Notes under the pieces: generated by a model
The model's input: only the letters and a program-made list of their open reading frames with translations
Told to the model about the DNA's origin: nothing
The model's database searches: none
Shown here: positions 23,110 to 36,046 of the stretch, piece by piece
Layout: the number at the start of each line of letters is the position of its first letter
How positions within the stretch are numbered: the stretch's first letter is position 1
Program-made: the position numbers and the translations under genes
NCBI GenBank assembly: GCA_030522415.1
Contig: CM060127.1
Span: 14,614,646-14,678,645, forward strand
DNA: 64,000 nt
Direction of reading: 5' to 3'
Source of the DNA: Channallabes apus
Lineage: Eukaryota > Chordata > Actinopteri > Siluriformes > Clariidae

Positions 23110-24400
23110 AAATATATATGAATTGCAATACGCACCTCGGTATCGTGATAGTATTATATCGGGTGACTCCTGGTGATTCCCATCCCTGGTTTCCAGTGAC
23201 ATTAAGTTGATGTTAATTAAACGTCTCCTTACAGAAATCTTCACCTCATAATAATATTTACGATTCGTTCTCGTTGAAGCCGTTACTATAGAAACGCTAA
23301 CACATTTTTGAGCAAGCATGAAAACGTTAAACCATGACATAAAATCACAATTATTAATAAATGAACTCTGCACCTCTATCCTCTGTGTTGGTTTTGTTCT
23401 ACCGATCCGTCCAACATGTGGATCCCGTGCTGTTCGCCTGATCGTCCATCCTTTCACGTCCCCTAACGTCCCACTTGTTAGGTTTGGCGCGCGTGCGTTC
23501 TCACACCTCCGTCACTGATTACACCAGTATGTTGTCGGGATGTGGGACGCTGGTTCTGGTCCGGTGCGGTTCGGTACAATGGGGTGTGGTGCGCTTCTCT
23601 GTGGTCGTCTTCTTCCTTCCTCTGACACTTGGTTACATGTTTCAGTGGGCAGAGAGAGAGAGAGCGAGGGAGCGGCGTGTGAGAGTGAAGGGATTTAGCC
23701 GTGTCATGATGATGTGAGAAACGTTTGTGTAGACAGATGGCAGCTTGATTAGTAGAAGGCGGTGGAAAGAGATGCCTTCTGGGAGAATTTCTCTCTTCCC
23801 TCCCTCCTTCTCTCTCTCTGTCGGGGTTCCCTCCGTGCCGTCTGACATAACAGGAAACGGAAACGGCGTTTACTACCACGGCGAGACTTTAAGACTGAAA
23901 TACTTCAGAGTTTGTTTTTTTTCCTCCCCTTGGCTTTTCAAGTGTTTTTTTTTTTTTTTTCCCTTATTTCCGATCATGACTGTTTTGCGTAGGAGGAGTG
24001 AAATAAGCTCCACCTTCCTCCCTCCTCGCTGTATGTTGGACGGCTTTTATAGTTATTAAATGCATCCTGTCTTGTGCCGTAGTCTAGACAAATACATGGT
24101 GTGTGTCTGTTTGGAACTCAGATAAGCCGGGACCTCACTTTGGTTTAAGCTGAAACTAAGAAGGAATTGGGGAGGGGGAAGGGAGGACCAGCTGAATGGT
24201 AGTAGGGGAGTGAAGCGGGGGCGGGTGGTATGAAGGTGTGTGTGAGAGAGTGGTTTTGTGGGGGAGAATGTGTGTGTGTGAGGGAGAGAGAGGCAGGAAG
24301 GGTGGGAGGGCGGAGAGACCTCGAGCTGTTGATGGGTGAAGTAGGGAGGGGTTGAGAGAACGAACGAGTAAGCAAGAGTGTGTGTGTGTGACTAAGAGAG
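23110..24400. other. Intronic or upstream DNA, partly CpG- and GA-rich
   Basis: A short patch near 23140-23200 resembles an old repeat also seen near 2370-2470. From about 23640 the sequence becomes rich in GAGAGA and GTGTGTG, with several runs of T. Long open frames here translate these repeats and look non-coding. Confidence 0.45.
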
Positions 24401-24409
24401 AGAGAGCGC

Positions 24410-24805
24410 ACGGAGGGAGGGGTGTGTGTGTGGGGGCAGAGACTATTCTGAATGAGGAAGCGGCAGAGCCATTTTCACCGTTGAGTAAGAGCACGCTGCT
24501 GTTTCGGGAGAGAGGAGGGGAAAAAAGAAGGCACAGTTACTGGATTTTTCCTGGATCCTAGTCGTCTTTCTGTCTGTCTCTTTTTTCTATTTATCTCTCG
24601 GTCTCTCTCTGTCGGTGTGTCCGGGTGTCGAATGAGCGAGGCTTTTGGTGGCGGGACACAATGGGGCAAAGTGCCTTTGGCGACTGGGCTGTTGTCCTCC
24701 TGAGAGGGGGAGGGGGAAGAGAGAAGACCGGCGCACAGAGCTAACGCGGCTAGCCGGGCTCGGGCCTCTTCTACCGCTCTCTCTCTCTCCGTCTCTCCCT
24801 TGCAG
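24410..24805 (+). promoter_or_regulatory. GA/CpG-rich region upstream of the candidate brd4 coding leader exon
   Basis: GA-rich blocks give way to CpG-rich sequence (ACCGGCGCACAGAGC, ACGCGGCTAGCCGGGCTCGG) ending in a strong polypyrimidine tract and TTGCAG at 24800-24805. It could be a second brd4 promoter or simply the flank of an internal exon using that acceptor. Confidence 0.4.
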
Positions 24806-25184
24806 TCTTCCACTCGCTCGTTCTCTTATTAGGGCGAACAGGAGCTTTCTTTTCAGGGCTTAAACCCTTCACTACGCTCGGGATTATTACGGACGTCCTG
24901 TGGATTTAACATGTGTCGGATTCACTGGATCCCGGGACACGTTTATCTGAACTGGAGATGTAAAAGCTAGCTGTGATCATGTTTTGGGATTAGAGCAGTC
25001 CATTTTATTGAAAAGAAAAGTTTTCAGCCTTTTTTTTTGTTTGTTCCTTTCGGTTTTGTTTTCCCGAAGACAGGAACCTATAAATGGATTACAAGATGCA
25101 TTCCAAGTCCAATGATTTGCTGGATTTTCAGACACTGGATGCCCTTTTGGAAAAAATTGCACATTATTCAGCAGCCGTAAAAAG
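24806..25184 (+). CDS. brd4: Candidate brd4 leader exon with in-frame N-terminal extension (ATG at 25084)
   Basis: There are possible acceptors at 24805 (CCCTTGCAG) and 24856 (TCTTTTCAG) and a good donor after 25184 (AAAAAG/GTAACG). From the ATG at 25084, 33 codons run open (MDYKMHSKSNDLLDF, then QTLDALLEKIAHYSAAVK) and leave two bases (AG). Joined to the acceptor at 42299/42300 these continue in the brd4 frame through 42453 into MGDGLD, adding 85 residues. The leucine-rich stretch looks amphipathic. Upstream are tiny uORFs (ATG-TAA near 24957; a five-codon one at 24978). The ATG context is moderate (G at +4, T at -3). No other + strand gene follows that could own this exon. This is an inference from frame and splice signals, not from a known Brd4 sequence. 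Confidence 0.5.
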
Positions 25185-26112
25185 GTAACGTGTCTCAACT
25201 TCTTCTTTTTCCACCATCTTCTTTAGGTGTTTATAAGTTTCTTTCATGCCTACAAATAACCTTTTAACCCCCCACCCCACAGTTCCATGTTACAGGTTTG
25301 TTTACAGAACGGATCAGAACTCGGGTACGCAACAAAACACCGGGCGGTTTTCATACACGCTCGTCAGACTCGAGACGCGCTTTTTCTCCGTCTGGACAAA
25401 ACGGCTTAAAAAGTAGAAAGGCGCTCATTGTTAGCAAAGGAAAGCTAAAAAAGCTCTGGCCAGGCAGCCTCCTGGTGAGGGAGAGAGAGGGTGTGTGTGT
25501 GTGTATGAGTGAGTAAGCCGGGAGGGGGGGTGCTTTCAGAGGAAGATGGGGGTGGCGGGCGGTGTATTTGTTGTGGCAGCAGGAGAACGTTTTGGAAACC
25601 GCTCCCAGACATGAGAACTTGTGCCTCGATTTTTAGTCTTGAGCCTCCGTCACGTTTTAATCAGATCCTTCTGCCGTTATTAGTTCTAAGACTTAATTCT
25701 GAGGATGGTGTGTGTGTGTGTGTGTGTGTGTATTTATTATTCTTCCCCCTGTGCTGTTGCGTAAACAATAGTGTAGACTGGAGAGAACAAAAAAAAAAAA
25801 AACCACAGTGGAAAATGTCAAAGTGGCCACATGGAATGGAAGTTCTCACCATGTTTGCCTGAACTGAAACTCACGAGGAGTGAGTGTGAAAAGCTGTGAA
25901 TAGCGCCTGCCCGAGACATGACGAGATCTGTTGATCATCTTAGTCTTTGATCGTGTCGTATCTGCTGAGGTTATCTCTCTCAGATCCGCGCGCGAGTCAG
26001 ACTGACGCAAATGTGTGGAACGATGCAAGAGTCAGACGGTGGAAAAAGTTCATGACACAGGGGAGCATAGTGCACATGCCGCTCTCCTCCTCCTACTGCC
26101 TGGCTGATAATG

Positions 26113-26115
<3 letters not shown>

Positions 26116-26154
<39 letters not shown>
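26116..26154. repeat. (GT)n microsatellite
   Basis: About 19 GT units. Confidence 0.95.
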
Positions 26155-26155
<1 letters not shown>

Positions 26156-29100
26156 AAGCAAACGAAACCCAACATGCCCTACACTCCATGTTGTCAAACT
26201 AAAACCCTTAGAAATCCAGATCCCTTCAGAAATATCTCGATGCCTGAAGATCGTCCTCAGGGGACAGACAAGATATCCCCTCTCTCTCTCTCTTCCTGTC
26301 TCTCTCTCTCTCTCTCTCTCTCCCCCCTTCTCGGTGTGTGTGTGTCTCCGAGCCAGCTAACTCCAATTCAACTCCAGCATTTATTATTCATGCGCAAGCT
26401 TTCAAGCAAATAACCAACCTCAATCTTCTTGCGTTCAGGAGATTTCCCCCCCCCCCCCCTTTCTGGAAGTCCCCACACACACACGCACGTACACACACAC
26501 ATGCACGTACACACACACATAAATGATTAATTATTTACCCTTTGTGAACGCCTTTTTTGTTCTCTCTTGCTCTGCGAAAAAAAAATCTTGCTGACTTTCA
26601 TTTTATGTGGTTGTACACGGGCTTGGCCGGCTTACAGAACCAGATTTCCTGGTTCTTTTAGTGTGTGTGCACGCACACTGGTGCTTGTGCTCACGCTAGC
26701 TAAAGCCACTTCCTCCTTCACCAGGCATTCCACAGGAGTTTGTCATGATTTATGCTGAGGCCAAAGGTCGGCGCTGATTCCAGGCAGGCTTTCCTGAGAA
26801 AGGAAATGCAGCAGTGAGAGAAGTGAGGCAGCACCTCCGCCGCTCCGTCACAACTTCATTTACAACAGCTGTAAATAAGCCGAGTGTGCACGATGTGATT
26901 GTTCTCTGAGGCGTCGTAGTAAAAAATGTAGATGTTCTACCTACGGTCAGGACACACACACACACACACACACACTAAGGCATGTGTAGAACTTGTACGC
27001 TCAAACTCTGGTGGCGTTTTTATTCAGTGCGCCGATCATGTCATGTTAGAAACAAACTTATAATGTTCCACTTTGTAGAGAAATAAAGTTGCAGTGATTG
27101 AGAGCGACACCTTAATCTGAAGTCTTGAATTTTGGGAATTCTGCTCAGAATTAACTTCTTATTCTGACGCGTCAGGTGACGTCGACGTCATGGGGAAACG
27201 TTTCCCGTAGATCAGCTGGTCACGCCTCGTCAGGCCAGTTCTCGCACATGAGCACACGACACAATTAACATTTTCAGATTTTACATTTGAAGACACAGGC
27301 TACGTCTGGTTTAAGCCCAATTCGGACTGGGTTATGTTCTCTTCATGACGTCTTTACGTGACGGTCCTCCCGCATCTGCGTGACTCCTCAAACGTTTGTC
27401 ACACACAGTCGTCACACATGAACGTTTCCTGATGGTCAACTTTGGTCGATTGAGAATAATTTGGCGGTGTAACCACGCGTGCTTTCATTGATTTTAAAAT
27501 GCTAAATTGTCTTGAAAGTAAACTGTGTATGAGGTATGGAGATGCAGTAGTACATAGAGGAAAGTATTGAATACGTAACAGACGCTCTTAACTATATATG
27601 TGTGTATATATATAGATATAGATATAGTGCTTGGATTCCATCAGAGTAGAACGTTTTCTCAGTTCGCCGAAGCCATGATCTGATCTGCTTCACTGAAACA
27701 CTGGCCTCCCAGGAACTCCTATATGGCTTGGGTGCAGTAATATCTCCAAGCCGAGTTCCTTGTGTGTGTACAGTTCACACACACACACACACACACACTG
27801 ATGTCAAGTTCTTTGTCGATTTTTAAAGGTCAGGCGTTCCACTCGTCATTCACGGCCTTTTTAAAAAACGTTTGCACCATTCAAAATGTCCTACTGCGGC
27901 TGAGACCCTCGTCACCATATCGCTTGAAGTTTAAATATCTGTCGCAGGTTTTTACGCCTTCACTCACTACACGTCCTTTATTTTATTTATTTATGTATCT
28001 ATTAAATAAAATGCTACATTTCTTTTTAGGCTTTTTAAAGAATAACAGGGTATCTGCATGTTTAGGGAAAGAAAAAAGACGATGCAGTAGGTAAACTGAT
28101 AGTCACATCCTCTACTACTAACACTAAAAGATCAAATGTGACCTCACTGGGAAGTGGTTAGTTTTTGATGTGTGTATTAGATGACTAAAAACAGAAGATA
28201 TAATAGGTATTTTTTTCATCATCCAAGCAGCATCAAAAACCTGCCTTTAAAATCCCAGAGGTCTCATCATCAGCGACAGAGCTGTCTCGTCTCAGAGTTT
28301 GATCTCTGAGGGAGCAATCAGGGGAAAAACACCTTAAATAAATAAATAAACAGCACAGGAGTATCTGAGGGCTGGGTGTGGGGTAAGCTAAGTTCAGGGT
28401 CCAAATCGAATCCTGTCCGAATAGGATTTATTTATTTTTTAGGGAACTGCTTGTGTCTAATGAACAGATTCATCATTTGATTCGTCGATGTTATTTTGGT
28501 AAAGTAGGATTCATAGTGGCGTGAATAGAAATGATCACATCATAAAAATACAGATTCTTCAACTCGAAGTTAAAAACAGAAGTGTTTATTCCCATACTTT
28601 GAATATTTATTTCTGTGATTTAAATGATTAAGAAGCAACACATTATATTTAATCATTTGTACATGGTTATGAAGAGTAGATATAAATCTGTACAGTGAGC
28701 ACACTGATGATGATTAAAAAAAAAACAAAAGGGTTACTGTGTTTTAAACAGTAAGAAACTGCCGGTTCTCCTGCCTGCTTGTCCGTACCTGTTCTGATGT
28801 TTGTGTACTCGCCGTCTTTCTCCAATCCAAAAGTGACTAATTGATCTGTTGATTAAGTTTGTAAAAGAATGAATGCGCACACACAACAGATTGGGGTCTT
28901 TAGTCACACGTCGGCGTGAAAAGCTTTTGAAGTTATCTTTGCCAGTATTGTGTATTGCGACTCATCAACGAGCTCGAACTCCTGCGTACGCGTCCATGTA
29001 CCATGTTCGCATCAACAGCAAAGAAAAACTAGACAATTAGATCGTTAACAGGTCACGAGCCTTTACAAGCTCACAAATGTCTAGAAAAATCAGGTCAGCG

Positions 29101-31529
29101 TGGCAGCAAGCCCGGCCCGTGGCTTTAACAGATTCTCCCTCGCTTGCGCTTCAGCGTCCGATCGTTCTCTCGAGGTGAGCCGCTGTCCCCGTCATTCGTC
29201 ATGTTTTTCTCAGAGAAACACAGCAGGCTGAATTATTTTAGGAGGATCGTGTGTGCTGCCGTTAAATCGTTATCAAAGCAAAAAGTCACTCCTTAAAGGT
29301 GTGGTCAGAGCTTTCTGTTTTACTTCTGCACAATTTGCCTTTCTGTAAAATATCTGTTCGAAGGAGTTTGAGTTTTTAAACCAGCTACCTTTTGCTACTT
29401 TTATTATACCTGTAGCTTTTAAGTGTATTGAAAGCAAAACATTTCAAGCGTCAGTAAAATGTGTGCATTAAATGTGATGTGACGTGACTTAGAGAAATGT
29501 GCAGCAGAGGACTAAAATTAACGTTTATATTTCTGGTTTTTCAATTCTAAAAAAGAATTTGAAGTTAAATTATATTTAAGCCAGTAATTGTATGAAGTTG
29601 ACGCAAAAATACAAACCTCCACATCTGAGCTGGAGTACAGCTAAGCGTTGCTAAGTGTTGCTACAGCTAAGCATTGCTCATAGAAATGAGCAAAAAAAAA
29701 AATTACTTTTGAAATTCTTTATTTAAATTTTTAAATACATTTTCTCAATTTGTATCGCGAACTTGTTTGTGTTTATCTGCTGCAGGACATGAGTCTTTAA
29801 TCACAGGCCACTCGAGACAAAGTGTAAGAATTGAGCCAAGACCAGATTTGGATCATCTCGCCATATAAAGAGCGATAATATTAAAAGACGACAGGGTGTT
29901 AAGCCTGTTTTTCCTGATCCCCCGGCCATCACCTCGAGGTCGACCTCAGTGACGTGAACGATTTATTCAGGATTCTCATTTTCGTTGACACTTCTGCGTT
30001 CTCCGCTTTAACGGTCATGGCTAAAAGCCACGAGGACTCTGACAAGAGTGGAATTTTTTTTCTCTCCCTGCTCCATAACCGTGTTTCGAAACGCTCACTT
30101 CCTCCTTTCGCTCGCGTTTCACCGGCACTCTTCTGGGTGTGGAATGTACGGTCATGTGGTCCTCCCACCGCTCCACTCTCATCACAAGGTGAGTCATGAA
30201 GAATGCAGTTAGTCAGAAGCAAACAATCGCTCTGTGTATGAGTGTATGTGTGTGTTCGTGAGAAACGCGAGGTGAGCTGGAAACTCTGTGCTTTGGACAG
30301 CCTGAGGCTAAAGGCTAAGAGCTTTAGCGTGCAGACTGAGTGGGTGGCTTAGAACAGAGCTGTTCGCGTCGGAGCCTCGACACATCGCTCGAAATTCCTC
30401 ATCTGTTTGGAAGCCTTTTTGTTGTTCTCTGTCTTGTAAGCCGTGTCCCATATGGTGTAACTGGAGGAGAGTCAGTTCCTGAACACTCCCTGAACGCCCC
30501 GGACGACGATCTAACGAACTCAGTCACACAAAGTTCAAACTAACTAAAGAACTGTGCTGCAAACTCTGTTAAAACCAAAATTTAATTCAATTACACTTGA
30601 ATTTAAGCATGTGTAAAATCACAAAAATGTTCTTAGGACTGAAGATATAATTAGTAAAAATCATATCTGATGAGCGCCATTTAACGAAATTACCGTAATT
30701 AAACCTGTTAAAAATTAGACCTGAAATCGTAAATAGCCAGCTTTAATATGCAACCGCAGTTAAAAGGTATAAAGATCGTTAACGCCCCACAGTCACTGGA
30801 AAATTTATAACTTTTAAGCTCAGGGCTTTTAATTAATCAGGAGCGCCGTAAATCGTCATGGTGGTTCTGCAGCAGCAGCACAAACCCCGAGACTGAGCTC
30901 GACCAGGACATTCTGGAGCGCTGTGTGAGATCTCAGTGTGTGTTCGAGTCAGGACTCCCACGTGTTGTTTTTGTCTGGTGACTGCGTGTACTGTACGCTT
31001 TCATCCTGTTGTTGCTGCGCGTGTTTCTGACTACTGTGATGAAGCACATCGTCATTAAGCTCTCTTCTATTTTAGTACTTTGTTTCAGCTTTTACAGACT
31101 CATCACAAAAATCTCATAATTGACACACAGTTAAAAAAAATTTTTTTTTACTTCAAAATAACCACCTACTCAATAGTCCATTAGCTCAGTGTGCGGTAAA
31201 CAGTTTTCTGTGCCTGATTCTCTGTGCAGACTGATATTTATCTAATAAACCCACGACTGGTGTGGTGGTAAACAACAGCGCTGTGTGGGAACGGTTTGCT
31301 CATTCGCTTAAAAGCTTCAGATCTGCAGATTTGACTTGGACTTGACTTCTGACCCGTATCTGAAATAAATTTTTGTTTTTCTCCATTTAATGATCACAAG
31401 ATGGGTTGGTGGTCTGGGTTCCGACTCCCAAGCTGTGTTTCTCTTTAAGACTTGATGCTCTTGTTGTGATTGTTGTCTCGAACTGCAACTCAAATTAAAA
31501 GTTAGGAATTGGAACGAGAAAAAGACCTT

Positions 31530-31996
31530 TAGGCTACATTCACATAAGATATGCGTCTCCAAGAAAAAAAAAACTGAATTGTCAAATAGAACTGTGATGC
31601 AATGACGCTTCATGTTCATAATTGTCCGTCCTCTGAAATGGCACATCGATCCGTCTTTGCCCTCTGCGTCCGTGTGAGCACTTATTAATTTCAAACAATG
31701 GATACCGTTTTAGCAATAAACCGAGCTTGAGGTTTTGCTCTGGAGGACGATGAGCAGTTCGTCGGCTTGTTTTTGTTACGATCCAGAAGAAGGAAGAAAA
31801 CCAGATGCCTCAATTTAGCTGTTTGAGCACGGCTGAGATTTTGCCATGCTGCTGCGGCTGACTGATGATGTCAGGGAGGAGATCCGATCTGAAAAGCATA
31901 TCAGATTTGTGCATTCAGACAGCTATAAGAAGAGAAAAATCAGATCTCCGTCACAAATCTCAATTGAGTCACTTCATCCTGGTAAAACGTAGCCTT
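31530..31996. repeat. Non-autonomous DNA repeat, hAT-like ends (copy B)
   Basis: The ends are inverted versions of each other: AGGCTACATTCAC at the left and GTAAAACGTAGCCT at the right. Internal sequence (CAGATCTCCGTCACAAATCT and GCTCTGGAGGACGATGAGCA) is shared in inverse with the copy at 14322-14576. No coding capacity and no clear target duplication. Confidence 0.55.
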
Positions 31997-34915
31997 GATG
32001 GGTTTAAGGCTCCGTTTTCACTCTCCAAACACTAAATATTGTTTGAGTAGCAGTCTGGGATCATACACAAGTATGTATTTTGAGACACACCGTGCCAGTT
32101 TGTGTAGCTCTATAGTTATTTGATGACATTTGTAAAAAAAAATAAATTCTTTCATTAATTTGTCTGGTCGGACAAGTACGTTCCCCACAAACCCAGACTA
32201 TTAATCCACTTGTCTGAACGGAATATTAGAACAGAATTATAAATATATAAATTTGGCCATAGTAGTTTTTTGCTAATGTTTTTATTATATAATAACTGAT
32301 TGCCAAAAGCATTTCAATTATTTTTCTCAAGTCAGTCATTAAATTACGTTATTATTATGACAAGTCAAGCAAAGTCATACTGTTGACACTTTTAACCAAG
32401 AAAATGTACAGAAGAGACACAAATTAGCAAATACAAAAATATTCATGAACAGATTGCGACATCAGATGTTAAAAGTCACCGCAGTTTCTAAGAAACTGTT
32501 GAATACTGCGAGACGAACCGTGAACCATTGCAACATGGAAACAAACCACAAAGTGGTTACGGATCTTGTAAAATGCCGATGTGGATGCCGTTACTGAGAC
32601 GCGTAGTCTTTTTGGCAAAATAAAACCTTGGTTAATTAGATAGTAGGTTGATGGAGTAGGTTAATCGATTTTCAGAAATTAAAGCGGGATTCCGGCTTGT
32701 GACAATGATTTCTTAAAAAAAAAAAAAGAAAAGAAAAAGATTAAGAAATTATTGAATTTCTGCTTGTATAACAAATTCACTTGATTTTATATGGAATATG
32801 CGCACTGTGTAACTGAAAATTTTGAATTGTTTTTGTGTCAAAATACACTTTTTAATACAAATGGCAATGTTACATCAAATTTACACTTGAATGATCGGAG
32901 AGCTAGTTTTGAAATAAAATTACCCGGACTCACTTTTTGGTTGTTCTCGATCATCTAGCTCTGGTCTGTCTTGTGCAAGTCTTAACGCCATGCTTTAATC
33001 CCGTGAGTGACTCCTGGACTATAACCAAATAATAATCGAGTGCTGCTCTACTATTCTAGACTGTTGTTTTGGATTGAGAGTCAATTTATACTTTATTCAC
33101 AAATTATTCAGATAAACTTGCACCTTGTTAAAGCACCACGTTTTTCAGCAAAAAAAAAAAAACACCAAATACTTACATGTTTGTAAAGTTGTGGCTGCTG
33201 CTTCTTTTGGGTTTAGCCGCTTTGCAGCCACTGACTGGACTGGAAAGATTGACGCGGTAAAAACAAATCACTTTGTATAAGAAATGACATTTAAGGACAC
33301 AAGTTGCGCAACATTTTGATTAAGTACTTTTGATATTTTATATTTCAGAACTTTATGAAATATAGTTACTCGAGACAAATCGGACAATAAAGATAAATCT
33401 TATCGAATCAAATAAGTGAAATATTAATGGCATTTCTTCTTACGGAGTGTGTAACAAATCACCGCTCAAAACTTGTTTTAATACTAAATAAGAAACCATG
33501 TAGATTAGTAGTAAGTTTTGATTTATTTGGATCTCAAATTCAAACTCATGAACGTTAAGTATCAGCCATAAAATATTATATAAATCATTTAGTATCAGCC
33601 ATCTTGCATTCACCTGTGTGCAGTTAAATGTACAGTGAATCCAGCCTTAATTACCTGCTCAGGTTGGCTTCTGTGCAGGCTTTAAAGCATTTCCCCATCA
33701 GACGCTATGATGAGGGATGTTTTGCATTTTACGACTAAGTTGTGGATCCTGATTGTTTAGTTTTCAGGACTATAAATAGCTCAGAATATACAGTCTGTAA
33801 GTGTTTTAACATTTAACTCCTAGATTGTATAACGTCTCTGAATTTTCCAAAGCATCAGCCCACGTTCATGCTAGCGAGCTAAAAAAAAGTGACTAACTGG
33901 TATTTGTTTTGTATGGATATGCTTGAGGAGCCTTAATTTAATCACAAAGTTGAAATGATTGGTTTGTTAAGTCATTTATTTATTTATCGATCGTACAACA
34001 CAGTTAGTTCCCATTTACCGTTTGATCTACACTGATGCACAGACTGTGGTTTCGTCTTATACAGCCATCTGTGGCCTCTCGTTAAATGTATATAGAGAAA
34101 GGAAGTAGAAGCGATTGTTCTTCCCTAATTGCATGCTTGTATCTGGTGTTGGTCGGCTCACTAAAAAAAGCTTGCGTAAAGCTTGAACACGCAACACAGG
34201 TCGAGCAACTACTTTTCCCAACCATTCATTTAATTTAAATTTGTTGAAAATACTTTACTTACTAATCTTTTAAACATGACTAACTTTGTGCTTTCCGCTC
34301 TTTCGAATGAGAGCGGTTCCTATTTTGCAAGCTCGGATTGATTTTTGTAGAGCAAAACTTTTCTGGCCGAAAACTTCAGAATATAAAGTGTTGCAATGCT
34401 GAGTATTCGCAGAATCGATGTTGCGGCATTAACGCAGCAAGTTCTTCACTCTGCACCGTCAGCAGCAGCAGCAGCCCCGCATATCGATCTGCGTCAGTGC
34501 AGTCTGTGAAAGTTTTGAAAATTCTACCGTTTCCAGCTTTCTCATGCGTTGCTTCGCGGTGTTCAGAAGTCCACGGAGTTGAGGACGCTTCAGAATCCTG
34601 TCTGTGAAAGTTAAAGTTCTTGTTTCTACCAGTTAGTTCTGACTAAACTGGTTAATCAGCTTAAACACTTTGTGTAAAAGCAGACACTTTTATGTTCGTG
34701 TTGACTTACGAAACGTCCCGCTCTCAGGCAAATCCTGCTGGGTTTTTCCCTCCGGCCCTGGAAAATGCAAATAAAAATCTGAATAGAAAAGCCGGAGGTA
34801 AAAAGTTGCTGTTGTGTCTAAAGCCAAGGCGTAAATGATCACACTGTGGATGAAATATCAAGAATGTTTCAGGACTGTATTTGGATTTATCTGACGATTC
34901 TTTGATCAGCCATAC

Positions 34916-35062
34916 ATGAGTAAGATTGGCAGTCTTGTATATAAGGCAGCAAATGATCTAAGCGCGGTAACCGTTCAGCAATTTCCTCTACCACACTGCA
35001 AAGAAATAATTGAGGAATGGTTTGAGGAACATGACCAAGAGTTCAAGGTGTTGACTCGTGCC
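34916..35062 (+). pseudogene. Tc1-like transposase fragment
   Basis: The open frame contains VQQFPLPHCKEIIEEWFEEH followed by DQEFKVLT. This matches the Tc1 stretch normally reading QQDNAPCH...EWFEEHD..VLTWPPNSPDLNP. The catalytic Asp region is altered, and the SPDLNPIE part is lost after VLT. Only about 50 residues are recognisable. Confidence 0.6.
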
Positions 35063-35979
35063 TCAAGTTTCCTCAGATCTCAGTCTGAGCATTGCAAAGC
35101 ATTGCTTCCCCTTCCTCACTTCCCAACTGGCCAGGGTTTACATTATTATTATTTTTCTCCATACTTGTGTTTTCACTCTCCAGTACAACAGGTGGCAGTA
35201 TGCACTTAGCGGGTTTGTGAGCTGCCCTTAAACAAAAAGTAAATGAGGAGGTCCGTCTTCACGCTATGTTTAATATTATTGATATTCCTTCAAACTTTAT
35301 CAGCTATGGCTCTTTCAGTCAAAGGATGAGATTGGCGAATTCTTCGGGCGTGCGCAGACCTCTGAGGAGACCGTTGATCTTGTGCACTGATCGAATCAAG
35401 ATATCCAAGCAAACCATATCTGAACATGAACAAGTACACCATACTGTACTCATGACCTCGCTTCCCAGCAGACTCCGAGCTCAGAATGCTTGTGATTTTT
35501 TTTTTTTTTAAAAGATCCAGACTTTGGGGTCAAGTCTACTTAGAAATGATCACTGGGGCCTTAATGTGAAAACGCCCTGAAAGGATCTCGGTGCCAGAAA
35601 CCTGAAGCAAACCAGAAGCAAGACACTTTCAGACATCTCGACAGGTCAGGACATGGATGCAACAAGACGTCTGAAAGTGTGTTTGTGGCACAAGCAAAAT
35701 CTGCACAATACTACTGTAGGCAGATGATTTTAATGTTTTTTTTAGTTTTTTGATTAATGTTAATTTTTGTAACATTTTACAAACAGTTACAAACCAAACA
35801 CACACACAAAAAAAATTTTCTGGCTCACCACTTTTTTTAAATAAATGTAATGGAGAAATAAAGATGATTTTAATGTTATTACTTCATGTTTTCCATGACT
35901 CAAGCTCATTCATCTCCTTTTGCTGGGTTTTAAAGTTATGAAACAGTCAGTAGACGTGAGGCTCTTCATAACAACCGAA

Positions 35980-36046
35980 GGCTGGTTATGAACCTCGGCC
36001 CTCCACATGGTAGGAGAGAAACCTACCACTGAGCCACTAAAGCCCC
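35980..36046 (-). repeat. SINE head fragment (tRNA-like)
   Basis: The minus strand reads AGTGGCTCAGTGGTAGG (A box) and GAGGTTCATAACC (decayed B box). No body or tail is seen. Confidence 0.6.

Noticed and set aside
23478..24813. Several overlapping open frames of 80-130 codons on both strands
   Set aside because: They translate GA/GT-rich low-complexity DNA, with no conserved motif and no splice logic. The region is better read as promoter or 5' leader.
29929..30222. 97-codon minus-strand frame in the brd4 intron
   Set aside because: No recognisable motif, no splice context, and the opposite strand is open by chance as well.
35185..35198. CTCF-like ACAACAGGTGGCAG
   Set aside because: Only 12 of 14 positions match, and it follows a Tc1 remnant. 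Too weak to list as a site.
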